Assembly: GCA_029851415.1 (NCBI GenBank) | Contig: CM056743.1 | Location: 1,860,001-1,924,000, forward strand | Source of the DNA: Eretmocerus hayati | Lineage: Eukaryota; Arthropoda; Insecta; Hymenoptera; Aphelinidae | Length of the DNA stretch: 64,000 bases | Direction of reading: 5' to 3' | In this document: positions 33,309-45,961 of the stretch, piece by piece | How the letters are laid out: every line of letters begins with the position of its first letter | Numbering within the stretch: the first letter of the stretch is position 1 | Notes under the pieces: generated by a model | What the model was told of the DNA's origin: nothing | Database searches by the model: none | What the model saw: only the letters and a program-made list of their open reading frames with translations | Made by a program: the position numbers and the translations under genes

Positions 33309-36300
33309 ATCTGCCCCGAGTGGTATTCGAGTCCACGCTCTAGAGAATAAGGCTAACCACTATCGACCCCTTCTCGGATCGATCACGCTTCAACTGGCAC
33401 TGAAAATCTACACAACTCACGCATAGACATACAATCTCTGATTAGGTCGTCTTTTGTGTTGTTTCTCAGATGAACAATAATTCGAGCATTATACAAATAT
33501 ATTCAGGAGAGATTAGAAGTATCCCAAAGAAGAAACGATGAATATAAATTTTCTCTATATTTTTTCTTTTTTCATAATACTCGGATACTGAACTGTGTAA
33601 CATTGAATGGGAGGATATGATGAAATGAAATCTGGTTAGAAATCGAGAGGTTGATCTGATATTACGAAACGAAGATTTTTTTGACCATTTCAAAATCTTT
33701 TTTTCAGTCGGGGGACTCCTCGGCCTTGCACCCCCACCCTCACTCCACGTTGCAACTACCTTCCGTATGTCCAAAGGGACATGACGACAATGACACGGTC
33801 GTTGCAGTGTCCTACTGCGCCAAGAATGCGTTTTCGGATGCGTGCGGGGGTAGGGGGATATACTTCAGTCCCACAGGATAAAAAATAGCATGCGCAACTC
33901 AGGAGTAATGTGGGCCTCCAACTCCCGGGTGCTTAGGGCTCTCGGCCCCGTCTCGAGCGATAATCCACACCCGGAAGTAAAACGCCCACTTCACTTCCTA
34001 GTTGCGTAGTATACTATTTGATAAACTGTGAGCAAACCGGCTTGCTCATGGCGCCTTGGTCACCTATTCTATGACACAAATTCGTTAGGGCAAGGATATC
34101 TGGAACCTAGTGAGACCAAGAAAGAAATTGCCGATAGTGTATTTATGGCGTGAGTGACGTCATAATGCATCATGTTTTCCCTACTTTGAAGCATGAATTT
34201 GCTCGTGTTCGTCCTCAGACGTTCCTCCAATCATTCATTGAGAGATTGGTTGTAGTCGTTTTTGGATTCAGAATAATCTAGAAAATCTGATCTACTGTGT
34301 GCAAGTGGGCTGGTGTGGAATACTTATCTAACTTCAGTTGAGTTTCTGAATATCTTTGTTCAGATTCCGCAAGTACCATCAACCTCGATCTTTGATTCTG
34401 ACCTTCCTATTAGTCTCTTGGTGTTTGATGATCATCTGTGAGCCACTCAAAACCCCCAGAAACTTCATTTTCTATTCTTACATTTCTCTAAATGTAGATA
34501 CATGATCCCTGGTAGAAATGTGACCAATTTTCTCGGCTACCCATGCAATATATAGATAAAGTGACAATGCAATTAGGTTAGACTTGGACAGTCTCTAGCC
34601 AAGAAATACTCGCAACTTCCCCCAAGGATGAGTATGCATTCATGGCGAGGAGTCGCAGAATGAGACTTTTGATTGTAAGCAGCAGTCTCCTGAGAATCTC
34701 ATAAATGAATTTAAGTGTCGTTCATATTGTAATGATACCATAAATAAGGAACGATTGATCAATGTACTCCTATAATCAGAGAATCGCAGCGAGACGTTGA
34801 AAATTATTGCTAAAGACCATGGATCGATTGGAGATTTATCGATTCCCCCGATTCCTGAAAACTCAAAACTATGCTTTTTTTTAATTCCAAATCACTGCAT
34901 CAGCTAAGATATTTCAAATTCATGGATTATTCCTTAGAACTAAAAACAGTCTAGAATCTGTTTTATAGAGTGATTGAATTTTTCTCAACAATGGGTTATG
35001 TAAGTACTTGGAGTGCGAGCTTGGATATCTTTTTATGCACGTGAATTTGAAAAAATTTTTATTGTACGCATCATCAAATAATTCGATTCATGCTGATGTA
35101 CATGAATGCATGCAGATGACTATCTGTATGAGAGGATCAATCTGCTTCCCAAGGAAGCTCCGGATCGATTCTTGTTCTTCAAAGATGACAGGATGTGACA
35201 TCAAAATACGAAAATATTTAATCAAGTTCCCCACAAACTTGAAGTAAGCTGGCGAAAATTACTTTGAAATTCAAATGATTTATGATCAACGCATAAATTC
35301 AAGCTCATTAGAGGAAGTACGAGTCAGGAGCGCAGAAATAACGATACACACATCAAAAGTACATTTCTACATCATGAATTTTCAAGTACACGAGTTTCCT
35401 GGCTCTTGCACGTGAAGCGCTGACAGCGCAAACTGAGATAAACCGCATAGTAGAGACGAATAAATTTTGCAGCGGCACCGATTGGAATATCCTTAGATTC
35501 AACGTTTCATTCAACAGACTTTTAGATAAACCCGTTACCTCTAAATTTGCGCCCACATCAAGTCAGACTGGATCGTAGAAAACCTCTGTGAGATTCCTCT
35601 GAATCTGTTTCGCGAATTTAATACCTCGAAAGTAAAAAACGAAACCTTGACAAGAATGACGATCTGTTCGAATCAGAATCATTTTATCACTAAAAAATCT
35701 CGAAATCCATGAATGAATCTTAAAATTCATCCGAATAGTAGAGATTAGTCTCGCCATCCGTTAACATCGAACCAATCAAGTATGATCAGATATAATCGAG
35801 AACTGCATAACTGAATGAAAACTTGTCATTATCAGAGATTACCGAACGTTGAATTCGAATAAGAAATCCTCGAAAATTTACATTTGAAATACTTACAACC
35901 ACCAAATCAATAAGAAAGCTCTTAGAATCGAATCGTGCATTTCTAACAAACTCACATACTTTATCATTCTGAATATCAAAGACAAAGAGCATCGAAGAAT
36001 GCACATTCACTAACCGAGTGAGAAAGGGAGCATTGGCTTGACGTATAAGTAGTAGAAAAGAGTAAGGTCAGAGGGCATAGACAACGCTCACTTTTGGAAA
36101 TTTGCCAGCCACAAGAGGCGACTATATGGAATCGGTCGACTTGTAACCCACATATATAGAACCTTTTTCCAAGCCACGCACATGAGAGATAGAGACAGAG
36201 AAAGACATAGCAAGAGTATAAGAGAATGAGAGTGGTTTTAGTGTACGATGTGAGAGCAGCCACGAGCTTGGCATTCAATCCCTATATCTTGGTTCTCCCA

Positions 36301-37197
36301 CACTTTTTGATCCTTTTGAATTCGGTGTACACAGACAAACGGATGCTGAATCGGGAACGAAAGTCGAGCTTTCCGACCATTCCGGTTTGAGAATGAAGGA
36401 GATGTCCGGCCAAGGAGAGCTTATGTTTAGTAAAATATGGTTGGATGTGAGATGATTCTCAGTCTAGGCTGTATTTGATACGGTTTTTTTTTTCATTTCA
36501 ATGGTATTGCCATGAAAATGGAAGAATTAACCATGATCAGAGGGTCGAAGATTATTCGGAGATACTGTAAAAAAAAGCTCCAGAGAAATTTTGCGAGCTT
36601 GGGAAGTTTTCAAAAAACTGGAAATCAACAGCTGGGAACACACATACTGTCGAAGTTGTCAGAAAACGAAGTGCTTGAAGAAAGATGTCAAAGGCCTGGA
36701 ATGTCATAATACCTTCTAGTAAACTGTAACAGAGTAGATTGCTTTAATAATTTGGTGCTCTTACTTCTTCTGAAGGATTGAGAATCAAACTTTCATGATT
36801 ACACAGCCGTATGCTTTCGATTCATCACTTTAAGAATAAAATCATTGACTGATCTAAGATAGCATTTTCCGGAAAGATATCGAAGATTTCATTCTATCTA
36901 ACAGTACATCACAAAGTTGGTTACTGTGTCTCATCAACATGCTCCCTGGGACGACGGAAATATTCTAATCTCCTTTTCGATCACAAAAACATATAGAAAA
37001 TTGCTCTGTTCCTCCCATCTGCAGTTTTCCAATGCTATTCTTGGATATGCATTCATGTGAGCCGTACCAATTACCTAAGCGGAAACGTCACATTTGGACG
37101 AAAGAATTACAGGAATTTCTCTTGAAAATATCACATCCTACGTTTTTGCAACGACTATTTTTACGTTGATCTTGGACAACTCTATCAAGTGCATTGA
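33309..37197. other. Long stretch with no supported gene
   Basis: Several short ORFs occur but lack convincing splice partners. One minus-strand possibility is listed at 35897-35940. A degraded tRNA-like patch adjoins the MITE at 33309-33370 (see rejected items). Confidence 0.35.
35897..35940 (-). other. Possible signal-peptide first exon (weak)
   Basis: An ATG at 35940 starts a short hydrophobic leader (MHDSILRAFLLIWW) ending at a consensus GTAAGT donor. A tctatatatg TATA-like box lies about 200 bases upstream. No downstream exon could be placed. Confidence 0.15.
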
Positions 37198-37354
37198 CTA
37201 ACAAGGGGAGGTCTAACCTTACGGAATACGGAATGTGATGGAACTGTGGGAATCATCTTGTTTTGGTGAGAAATGAAGGAATTTCCAAGGGTTCAATCCT
37301 ATGGACCTTTTACCCTGAGATATAGCTATTGAGATTAGCATAAGTAATATATCT

Positions 37355-39596
37355 GGGCCATTTCGGAGCATTTCGACGAATGCCTGCACCAGGCGGGTCT
37401 GGAAAAAATCCATAAAAATTATTTTTGGATTTTTTCTGAGGCCCCCGTGGGCCCTGGGGCCTATGAAAGGTCCTTTTTAGGCCTCTTCTTAGCCTATTTC
37501 TGAAAAATCATAACTCAGACTAGAATCAACATTTTTGGACGTACCTAGGCGCATTCTCTTTCTTGAGACTAGTGCTTTTGAGAAAAGAATTGTCCATGGT
37601 TGACACTTGAGCCGAGCAACTTCTACGAGCTATTTGCTGTGAGCTTATTTTAGCGATTTTTGGGCTTGCTTCGAAGTGATGTAGCTCCTACTACACATGG
37701 GATAATCGACTTTTACAAGTGGTCATTTTGAAGGTCTTGAAAAAACCTACAATTTGACTACTGATAAAAGTCGATTACTGTACTTTCTCGAGGAGTTACA
37801 GTCATTACAAGCTGAGCAAATTCGTAAAAATGCCAAACTCTGAGCTCAATTTACAAAAATCAATTTCTTGCCTTCGACCCCAAACCTGTGCGACAATGTT
37901 TTCCGATATTTCATTCAGCCAATTTAAAACACCCTTCTTTGACTTTTTGCTAAAAATGATTTTACAGGTGTGGCTCACATACATAGCTTCTATCTGAACT
38001 AATGTGCACCAATCTGTGTGGGATTACTCCCCGATGTACCCCCAAATATGTGTGAAAACTTCCGGAGGCGAGCCTCGAGCTAGATGCGAGCAGGCGGTTC
38101 TATTTCACGAGTTAAAAATGGGCATTATTTCGTCTATTTGGACGCAGGAGAGTGCGAGTGGGATTTCACTCATTCTAGCTCACAAATAGGATAAGCGACT
38201 AAAGTAGGGATACGAACATAGTTTTTTGACTTAAAATGATCATCTAAACACGTTCTCATGGTCAATTTGGCTCCAAAATATTGATACTTGCTCTCAGAGG
38301 AAAAAACACTTTAGTTACATGTTTTTCGATGGAGTGGCTTCAGACGTTGAATAAAAGCCAAATCGACCATAAGAACGTGTTTAGATGATCATTTTGAGTC
38401 GAAAAACTATGTTCGCATCCCCATTTTAGCCGCTTATCTCATTTGTGAGCTAAAACGAGTGAAATCCCACTCGCACTCGCCTGCGTCCAAATAGACGAAA
38501 TAATGCCCATTTTCAACTCGTGAAACACATCCGCCTGTTCGCATCTAGCTCGAGGCTCGCCTCCGGAAGTTTTCTGTATTGTATATGGGGGTACATTGGG
38601 GAGTAATCCCACACAGATTGGTGCACATTAGTTCGGATGGAAGCATATACGAGCCACGCCTATGTTGGCATTTTAAGCAAAAAGTCAAAAAAGAGTATTT
38701 TAAATTGGCTGAATAAAATCGGCAATCCAATATCCCACCCAAATTATTGTTTTAATTGGTAGTATTTGTATCGAAAAACATATTTGCACAGGTTTGGGTT
38801 CGAAGGAATAAAATGATTATTTTAAACTGAGCTCAAATTTTGGCATTTTTACGAATTTGCTCAGCTTGTAATGACTGTAACTCCTCGAGAAAGTACAGTA
38901 ATCGACTTTTATCAGTGGTCAAATTGTAGGTTTCTTCAAGGCCTTCAAAATGACCACTTGTCAAAGTCGATTATCTCATGTCTAGTGGGAACTACATCAC
39001 TTTGAAACAAGCCCAAAAATCGCTAAAATGTGCTCTCAGCAAATAGCTTTTAGAAGTTGCTAGGCTTAAGTATCGACCATGGAAAATTTTTTCTCAAAGG
39101 GCCTAGTCTTGAGAAAAAAATGCGCCCAGGTACGTCCAAAAATGTTGATTCTAGTCGGAGTTATGATTTTTCAGAAACGGTCCGTTTCAGAAATAGGCTA
39201 AAAAGGGGCCTAAATAGGACCTTTCATAGGCCCAGGGCCCACGGGGGCCTTAGAAAAAATCCAAAAAAATTTTTTTCGTACTATATTAATATAGTACTAA
39301 CGTAAAATAGTACATTACGCGTCGAGTGCTGGAAACATTTTTTTCTTCGGGAAACCGAGCTGGACGTGGGCGATGGCACCGTCCAGCTTGGTTTTCCCGA
39401 AGGAAAAATGTTTCCGCACGAGACGCGTATGCAGTTTTATACGTCTGTACGCAGAAACAGCTTGTTTCCAGGCCTCCTCGCGTAGCGAGGAGGCCTAGAA
39501 ACACGCTGTTTCTACGTATGGACGTATAAAAAAATTTATGGATTTTTCCCAGACCCCCCTGCTGCAGACATTCGTCGAAATGCTCCGAAATGGCCC
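37355..39596. mobile_element. Nested foldback element, 2242 bp, 4-bp target duplication
   Basis: Inverted ends GGGCCATTTCGGAGCATTTC are flanked by ATCT on both sides (37351-37354 and 39597-39600) within the host MITE. The arms pair across almost the whole element to a centre near 38320, for example gaggcccccgtgggccctggg against its complement and gataatcgacttttacaagt near 37712 against 38953. The right arm carries an extra insertion of about 255 bp (39274-39530). No transposase ORF was found. Confidence 0.75.
39274..39530. mobile_element. Third-level insertion made of two strong hairpins
   Basis: This stretch is missing from the opposite arm of the palindrome, where A/T-rich sequence is continuous. 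It contains two hairpins: 39319-39427 (cgcgtcgagtgctggaaac.. against its complement, with a ctggacg/cgtccag core) and 39440-39526 (acgtctgtacgcagaaaca.. with caggcctcctcgc/gcgaggaggcct). Confidence 0.6.
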
Positions 39597-40795
39597 ATCT
39601 ACATATACGATTTTTCAACATAGGCCTATGTTGGCAATGCTCATCTCTTCAACTGTATCTCGAAATAGAAGGCTCATGGGATTAAACCCTTCGAGATTCC
39701 TTTATTTCTCACCAAAACAAGATGATTCCCAGAGTTTCATCAAGATCCGCGTTTCGCAAGGTTGGACCTCCCCTTGTAAGTCTCCTCTCATAAGAAATTA
39801 GCACTTGGAGGAAAATCTGCCAAAACTGATTCCTCTATCTCGGATATCTTCTACATCTTCTTCACAAACCGACTCGAATCATGAATCAAGATCACAGCTA
39901 CACATAACCAAAGTTGACAAAATCTGAAATCATTCCAACTAAACCGTCTCGTATCTCTTGCTCGAAATCCGAGTGAGCCAAAGTCCGACTCAAACGACCA
40001 TAATTCACGGAGCTCATTGAAAACTCTGGGGTCAGAGTGTTTCTCTCTCGAGTGGTTGGCCATCTACCGAGGGCAATCCATGCAAACTCTAGACATTATT
40101 CACGAGCTGAGTACGCGGAGGTGTGCCAAATAATTTTAACTTACGCTTCACCCGTTACGACTTGATAAAATCAGACTGAGTCCTGTGCATTCGTCTCGAT
40201 TTTGGGCTAGGGCTCTGTTGTTTTTTGAATACAAGTTCTCAAAAAATACGCGAATGGCTGGAACAGTTTCTTGATCATGCCAATGGTAGAACTGCTGGAA
40301 AAAACCTCACTTGGGTCAATACTCAACAAGAAAATTTCTTATTTGCCGTTCGAAAATGTTAACGATATGTTTTTACTTGTGGATGCTTATCACGATACAT
40401 TATGTTAGTTACCTTCATAAGAAAATTGTGTCTGGAGCTTGGCAAAGAAAATCATAGAATGTGTGGTATTGACATGAGCTTCTGACAATTTAGTCTGACA
40501 AACTTCTCTGATTAAATTTTCTATGGAAATAGCTCGAAAGCCCTTACCGTCAAATTGCGAGAATAGATCTTGAAACAGGGCAGGTATATTCTCTATCTCG
40601 ATCTCGACTCGTTTGATGAGATAGAATTTGATGAGATAGAATTTTAGTTATTGAAATTCGATTTAGTAAGAAACTTATTGGTGAAATAAAACTCACTTGG
40701 CAATGACCCGACAGTTGGCGAATAAATCGTTCGGTATAGCAAAGCGAGAAATAGTCCCAAAAACGAGTCTACTTCGTATCGGCGAATGAATTGAG

Positions 40796-41077
40796 TCAGA
40801 GTTCCATCGGATAGTGCAAATTATGATCGAATCTATTCTCGCGTGCATCGATGTAAATTCTCTTACCCAAGATATCCATTCCAAATTGAGACTGCCCCAT
40901 TTTAAACCCGCCGAACGCTGCCGTATCGATTTTATTGAAATTGCACTGGTCTCTTTGTGCAGATAGATACGTAACACATTGCGTATTCGCAAAGTAAGCG
41001 TTCAAATCTTACCACGCTCCATTGAATCACTTCTTTACGAAATATCTGGCCACTGCGCTGAATTGTAAAACCCGTAT
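40796..41077 (-). other. Possible last two exons, minus strand (weak)
   Basis: Exon 41077-41013 (acceptor gtactgcag, donor GTAAGA, 65 nt) can be joined in phase across a 67-nt intron to 40945-40796, giving a 70-codon tail ending in DHNLHYPMEL. The second acceptor is weak, and other frames here are open too. Confidence 0.25.
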
Positions 41078-41083
41078 CTGCAG

Positions 41084-41206
41084 TACACATACAAAATGGG
41101 GTCAGGATTTTTGGATTCACTTCACGATATTCGAGGAAGAAGAGAAGAATTCAGAGAATTTGAGAATGGTGAGGCTGGGTGTAGAGGAAAGATCTCACTC
41201 TCAGGC
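41084..41206 (+). other. Possible internal exon, plus strand (weak)
   Basis: Flanked by acceptor cgtatctgcag and donor GTAAGTATC; exactly 41 open codons containing MGSGFLDSLHDIRGRREEFR. No neighbouring exon could be joined with confidence. It abuts a mirrored minus-strand candidate that uses the same CTGCAG palindrome as its acceptor, so at most one is likely real. Confidence 0.25.
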
Positions 41207-43060
41207 GTAAGTATCTTTTACTTCTAGTTATGGATTAAGATGGTATGTTGATATAGACAACAGTTGAAATCTTTGAAATGGAATGAATTCTGCAAGAGTA
41301 GGTGGATAATCATAGTTTTATCGGCGATCAATGCGACCGTCAATTGAAATTAATACTTGACCTAATCAATGTCAAACTCGTTCATTCCATGTCGAAATAC
41401 CACATCGCCTAAGTTTCAATATGATAAGGTACAGTACCCTGCAGAAAAATGGAACACGAAATTTTTCCGACGCACAGTGGGAAAAAAGAGTCGGAAGTTG
41501 GCACAATTACGCTTCCCCATTGACCAGGCGATATCAAGGTCTTTGAGGTGGTTAAATTGTAGCTTCTTCATGAGGAATCTGAATCTGTTTCCCTCGAACT
41601 TCTCCCAGAAGTCGTGTGAGGACGCCATTCATTAAAACGCAAAAATCGCTTCCTAAACACAGTAATAGCGGTTTGACTCAACGGGTCAGTAGTTTTCGCC
41701 CTTGCGTTCAAGTCAATTTTCCAAGGAGCATTTGAAAGATGAGAAAAAGCCTAGCAAATTATGTGTTTTAAGAAGTATTTTGATCCAAATTTCTTGTCTA
41801 TAATCGACGCTTAAAACTCTAAAAATCTTCATTTCAATCAATTGCCCTTCATTTCTATGCAAATCACGTGAGAGTGGAAATTCTTGCGGGACATTAAAAC
41901 CTCTTCCAAGACCCTCAAGATCTCTTTCTACACATTGTCTTGTGATTTTTTCGATCCGAATGACAAGCCATCGCGTGGAAATAGCACAGGTTATTAGGTA
42001 TCAGAAATGCAAAAATGATCATATGACGAGAAATCGTTTGAATCCTTTTAAATTATATTCAGGCTTATCCTAGAGATTGTTCGGAAGGACTTTCGCCCAC
42101 TTCAGCTCGATGAAAACTTATGACTGGCGAAATGTCCTTTTCGTCCCTGTCCAGAATAATTTTTCCACCCAAATCACTCCTCGTGACGATTTTGGCCTCA
42201 AGAAATCTCACTTCCGGCGAAAACACTCATTCATAGACCTATCAATTCAAAATTTGACAAATTCAAAGTGACAAGTACAGTGATCAACGATCGAGACGTA
42301 ATCAAACGGGCGTGGAATACGCCATTGGCAGTGGCTCAATGGTTGAATGACATCATATGACTCGGCTCTTTTACAAATAACAAACATGAGCCAATGAGTA
42401 ATTATTGAGGACATAATGTAAGAAATGATAGAGGAAGAGTAAATTGGTAATTCTCGCTGTATTGTCATGATTCTAGCAAGTACGGACTCATTCACGAAAC
42501 ATCACAACACTATTTTTCTAGATTCTTTGAACCTTCCCACTCATTGAACCGAGTGGATCATGGCAATTTTTGAGCGAAGAATAATAAATTCAATGATATT
42601 ATCCTTGTGACGAAGTGAGATGATATCATGCATATGCCTCTTTCTGAATTCTGATAATTGGATTCTTACGCCGTCCCGGTCACAATCGTGAAGATTCTCA
42701 CTGTGGCTGAGATCTCTCCAGTATGCTGTGGAATAATTGTTCATCCACGTATAAGTTGACGAGCGCTCAACGAGTTTTGGAAGCTTGAGTTCATCTGATT
42801 ATTTGATCGGCTGATCCGCGAGTCGAATTTTAGCAGTTTATTTCCTGTCTTTTTCATAAATCGAGTAGGATTGCTCCAACCTGTGCACCTTCGAGCCTTG
42901 GAGGTAACATCAAAGGATTTTCTGATGCAATTTATTTCACAAAGATGAGACAAAATATGATGGGATGACTTTTCACTTGCATATATGGCAAAATATCTCA
43001 ATACTAGACCGATAGTATGAATTGAGATGACATTTGTGTATTTACAAGATGTTAGGTAAA

Positions 43061-43321
43061 AGTGAGAAATGACGTCATTGGGACATTTTTTTCGGACTCT
43101 CCACTTAATATTTATGCATTTCGCCTTTCTTCGGCAGATCCGGCTCTTCAGGGGGATTGAAGGGATCTGTCAGGTTAATCCCCGACGACACCTAACCTAA
43201 GTGGCTTGGTGGACGAGATATTGATCCGTTCGGTCCCTCCAAAGGGCCGGATCTGTCGAGGAAAGGCGGAACATGAAGCGCAGAATCCAAAAAGATGTAT
43301 CCAATGATGTCATCTTTCACT
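43061..43321. mobile_element. Foldback MITE, 261 bp
   Basis: AGTGAGAAATGACGTCATTGG at 43061 pairs with ccaatgatgtcatctttcact ending at 43321. The inner part pairs as cgcctttcttcggcagatccgg against ccggatctgtcgaggaaaggcg. No ORF; target duplication not resolved. Confidence 0.65.
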
Positions 43322-44814
43322 TCCAATTTTCCATTTTTGTAAAATGAGCTCTATCAAGGAATCTTTCGATGTTACCTCCCAAAATAGCAAGGCTTGAAGG
43401 TGCATAGGTCGAGTTGCTGGAGTAACTCAACTCGGTCTATAAGTCAGAAAATTAGCTGATATACTTTGACTCGCGAATTGGACGATTAATTAATTTATAA
43501 TTTGAATCTTCCGCTAGTGATAGATATCTATGATCTATATATCATATCAAAAATTGTAGTTTCAAGTTCATTTGAGTAACAAGATCACCGCTTTTTCTTT
43601 TCCAGTAACAATCCATAGACATTCTTGAATCGCGACAGAAGAAAAAATCCTACGATCTATGAGATCGGTATTTTTTTCGACAATGCGTATTAATGAAAAT
43701 CATCACATTTATGAAGTTCTATATCTCACCGGTGATCGAATCCTCTCGAAACAAAATTTATTACTCTGTGGAAACGTTTTCCCCTCACCATTTTCTATTC
43801 TTTATGTTCTCTTCTGTTGTGAAGTTAGGTAATGAGATTCAGATCGATTAGATGGGGAAAACAATGCTCGTGTTCCATGCACTGCTTTACTCATAGTTGA
43901 AAACCGAATCAGATACTCAGTTGTTGATCGCAATGAGTTCATTTAGTGAATAAGTAACGATACTTCGGATAACAATAGAGATACCCACAATAATTATTTG
44001 GGTTATTAGAAATAATTTCTATCCGAGTGTTATTGTGCCGGGAAGTGAAATAGCTTTTTACAATTAACAAGGTGGCAATTTTTTTCACCGCTTAACGATT
44101 TCCGTCTTACTGAGGAGATTGACCTTTTTGGAATCTCAATTCATGCACGCGCTTGAACAGACCACTAAAAATTCGCAGGACTCAATGTTATAATCCGGAA
44201 CGTTCGGATTCCGAACTTCGGAACTTCGAGTGGTCCACCATGCCCTATAGCTGCACTAATAGTGAAATTTCGTTGCACAAATTCATCTGCGTACAAAAAA
44301 CAAGCTGTTTGTTTTTCAAGGATTACTTGTCATCGCGCCCTTGCGATTCTAAATTGTCCTCCTATTTGCAACTTATCAGCATAATTGGTTACTAGCGTTT
44401 TTGCCTTACTCGCTACCGCTCGTTCGGCTTGTAAATGTTCTTGATAAGTCATAGGCACCAGAAATGCTTCTATAGTTCAATAAGAATAGTTGTAAAATAA
44501 TGATTGCTGATCAATTCAAGGTGTCTAAAAAAAGTTTTAAAATAGTTCGCAAAATTGGTATTATATCAAATTATACTGGCTAATTGTGGAGATATAACTT
44601 CAAGTAAGCAACAATGAATATTGCGGAATTGCATAGTTTCTTTTCAATTAGCTGACCTGGTATATCTTTGATCAATCGATTAGGCTGAAAAACTTCCGTT
44701 ACATGGCGTGAATGTAAAGGGTTAATCAAAGCGATGTCAATTCAATTCATTGTGCAGTGTGCATAAGGTGACCGTTGATCTCCGGACTTGGTGCATATAA
44801 GAGCAACTACAAAC
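43322..44814. other. No recognised feature
   Basis: AT-rich sequence. The ORF at 44153-44395 has no supporting signals. Confidence 0.35.
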
Positions 44815-45075
44815 TAGAACGAATAAGGCCAAACTAGACCGAACTAGACCAACCTGATTGCGCCAAACCAAACCGAATTAGACCGACCTAGATTGTACTA
44901 GACCTAATTGGACCGAACTAGATCGTATTAGACCATACGCCCGATCTAGACCCAACTACACCGAGCTAGATCGAGAAGGACCAAATTAGACCGACCTAGA
45001 TAAAAGTAGACCGAATTGGACGGAACTACGCCGTATTTGACAATATTAGACTGAAATAGACCGAATTACACCTTC
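44815..45075. repeat. 10-11-bp minisatellite GACCGAACTA, block 1
   Basis: More than twenty degenerate copies of gaccgaacta / agaccgaatt in tandem. A second block of the same motif lies at 45527-45740, with a hairpin between. Confidence 0.85.
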
Positions 45076-45371
45076 TCTCATAGCTCGAGATTTTCGAATT
45101 GGTGGAAGAGCAATGAGAGTTTATCACTGACACGCGGCTCAAGTGGCCGAATGTTCGATGGTTAGAACGTCCTTATATACGAAAGTTCATCTTCGTTAAG
45201 CGCTTGCGAGAAAGGTGATTTTAACCCGCTATTTCTATTTGATTTCTCACCATTTTTACTTTTGGCAGGTCTTTGGCCTTCCGCCGGAGATATATATATA
45301 TAATTAATTATGACACTCGATCGATATGATCGGATATCGTATTTATCACTGGCGGGAATTTCAAATTATGG

Positions 45372-45510
45372 AAGTACATTTGATCGGTCTTTGCGAGTTA
45401 AAGTCAGCTGGTATTTCTGAAATTGATTGAGAGTGGAGAAAAATCCATTCTCGATTGATGCCAAAAAGTACCAGCTGACTTTAACTCGCAAAGACCGATC
45501 AAATATACTT
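45372..45510. repeat. Strong hairpin between the two minisatellite blocks
   Basis: 45372-45413 and 45469-45510 are inverted copies, near-perfect over 42 bases (core gatcggtctttgcgagttaa), with a 55-base loop that also holds a weak inner stem. Confidence 0.85.
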
Positions 45511-45526
45511 CTTTAATTCGAACTAG

Positions 45527-45740
45527 ACCTAATTTAACAGAACTAGACCGAACGCGACCTAATTACCCCGAACCAGACCGAGCTCGACCGAGCTAGACTC
45601 ACTTCGACCGAAGTCGACCGAATTAGACTAAACCTAACCTAATCAGAAAGGAATAGACCACATGAGAATAGGTTAGACCGAATTTGACTCAATAACGCCA
45701 ATCTGGACCAAACCAGACCGGACTATACCATTTCAGCCCG
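45527..45740. repeat. 10-11-bp minisatellite GACCGAACTA, block 2
   Basis: Same motif as block 1 (gaccgaac, gaccgagct, gaccgaatt), degenerate. Low-complexity pyrimidine-rich sequence follows to about 45860. Confidence 0.8.
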
Positions 45741-45961
45741 GTACTTCCCACCCCCATCCCCGTCCCCATTATCATCCCCAACCATCCATCCACTCATTGA
45801 TCCACCCATTCATTCATCCATGCACCCCCCCCCCTACCTACCACCCTTATACAACCACTTGTTATACCGGATTGAGCAAATTAAATCTAGACTGCCTAGT
45901 ATAACTTTGCAAGTTTTGACTTAATTTTGTTCTAAATATAAGTGTTGTGGTTTGGTGATTT

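Larger units (their letters stand above)
37198..39780. mobile_element. MITE of the CTAACAAG family split by a nested foldback element
   Basis: The outer parts (37198-37354 and 39597-39780) match the two halves of the 338-bp MITE at 15018-15355, including termini CTAACAAG and CTTGTaAG and the aaccttgcgg/acaagatgattccc blocks. The centre of the MITE is interrupted by a 2.24-kb palindromic element. No clear flanking duplication remains. Confidence 0.75.
39781..43060. other. Mostly non-coding; ambiguous exon candidates near 41 kb
   Basis: Open frames with splice-like borders occur on both strands at 40796-41206 (separate entries). The 70-codon minus frame at 41416-41628 is charged and open but has no clear partners. 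Confidence 0.35.

Noticed and set aside
33309..33370. tRNA gene on the minus strand (gtggttagcc... and gactcgaatacc motifs)
   Set aside because: Box A- and B-like words are present, but the arms do not fold into a full cloverleaf. At most a tRNA-related fragment.
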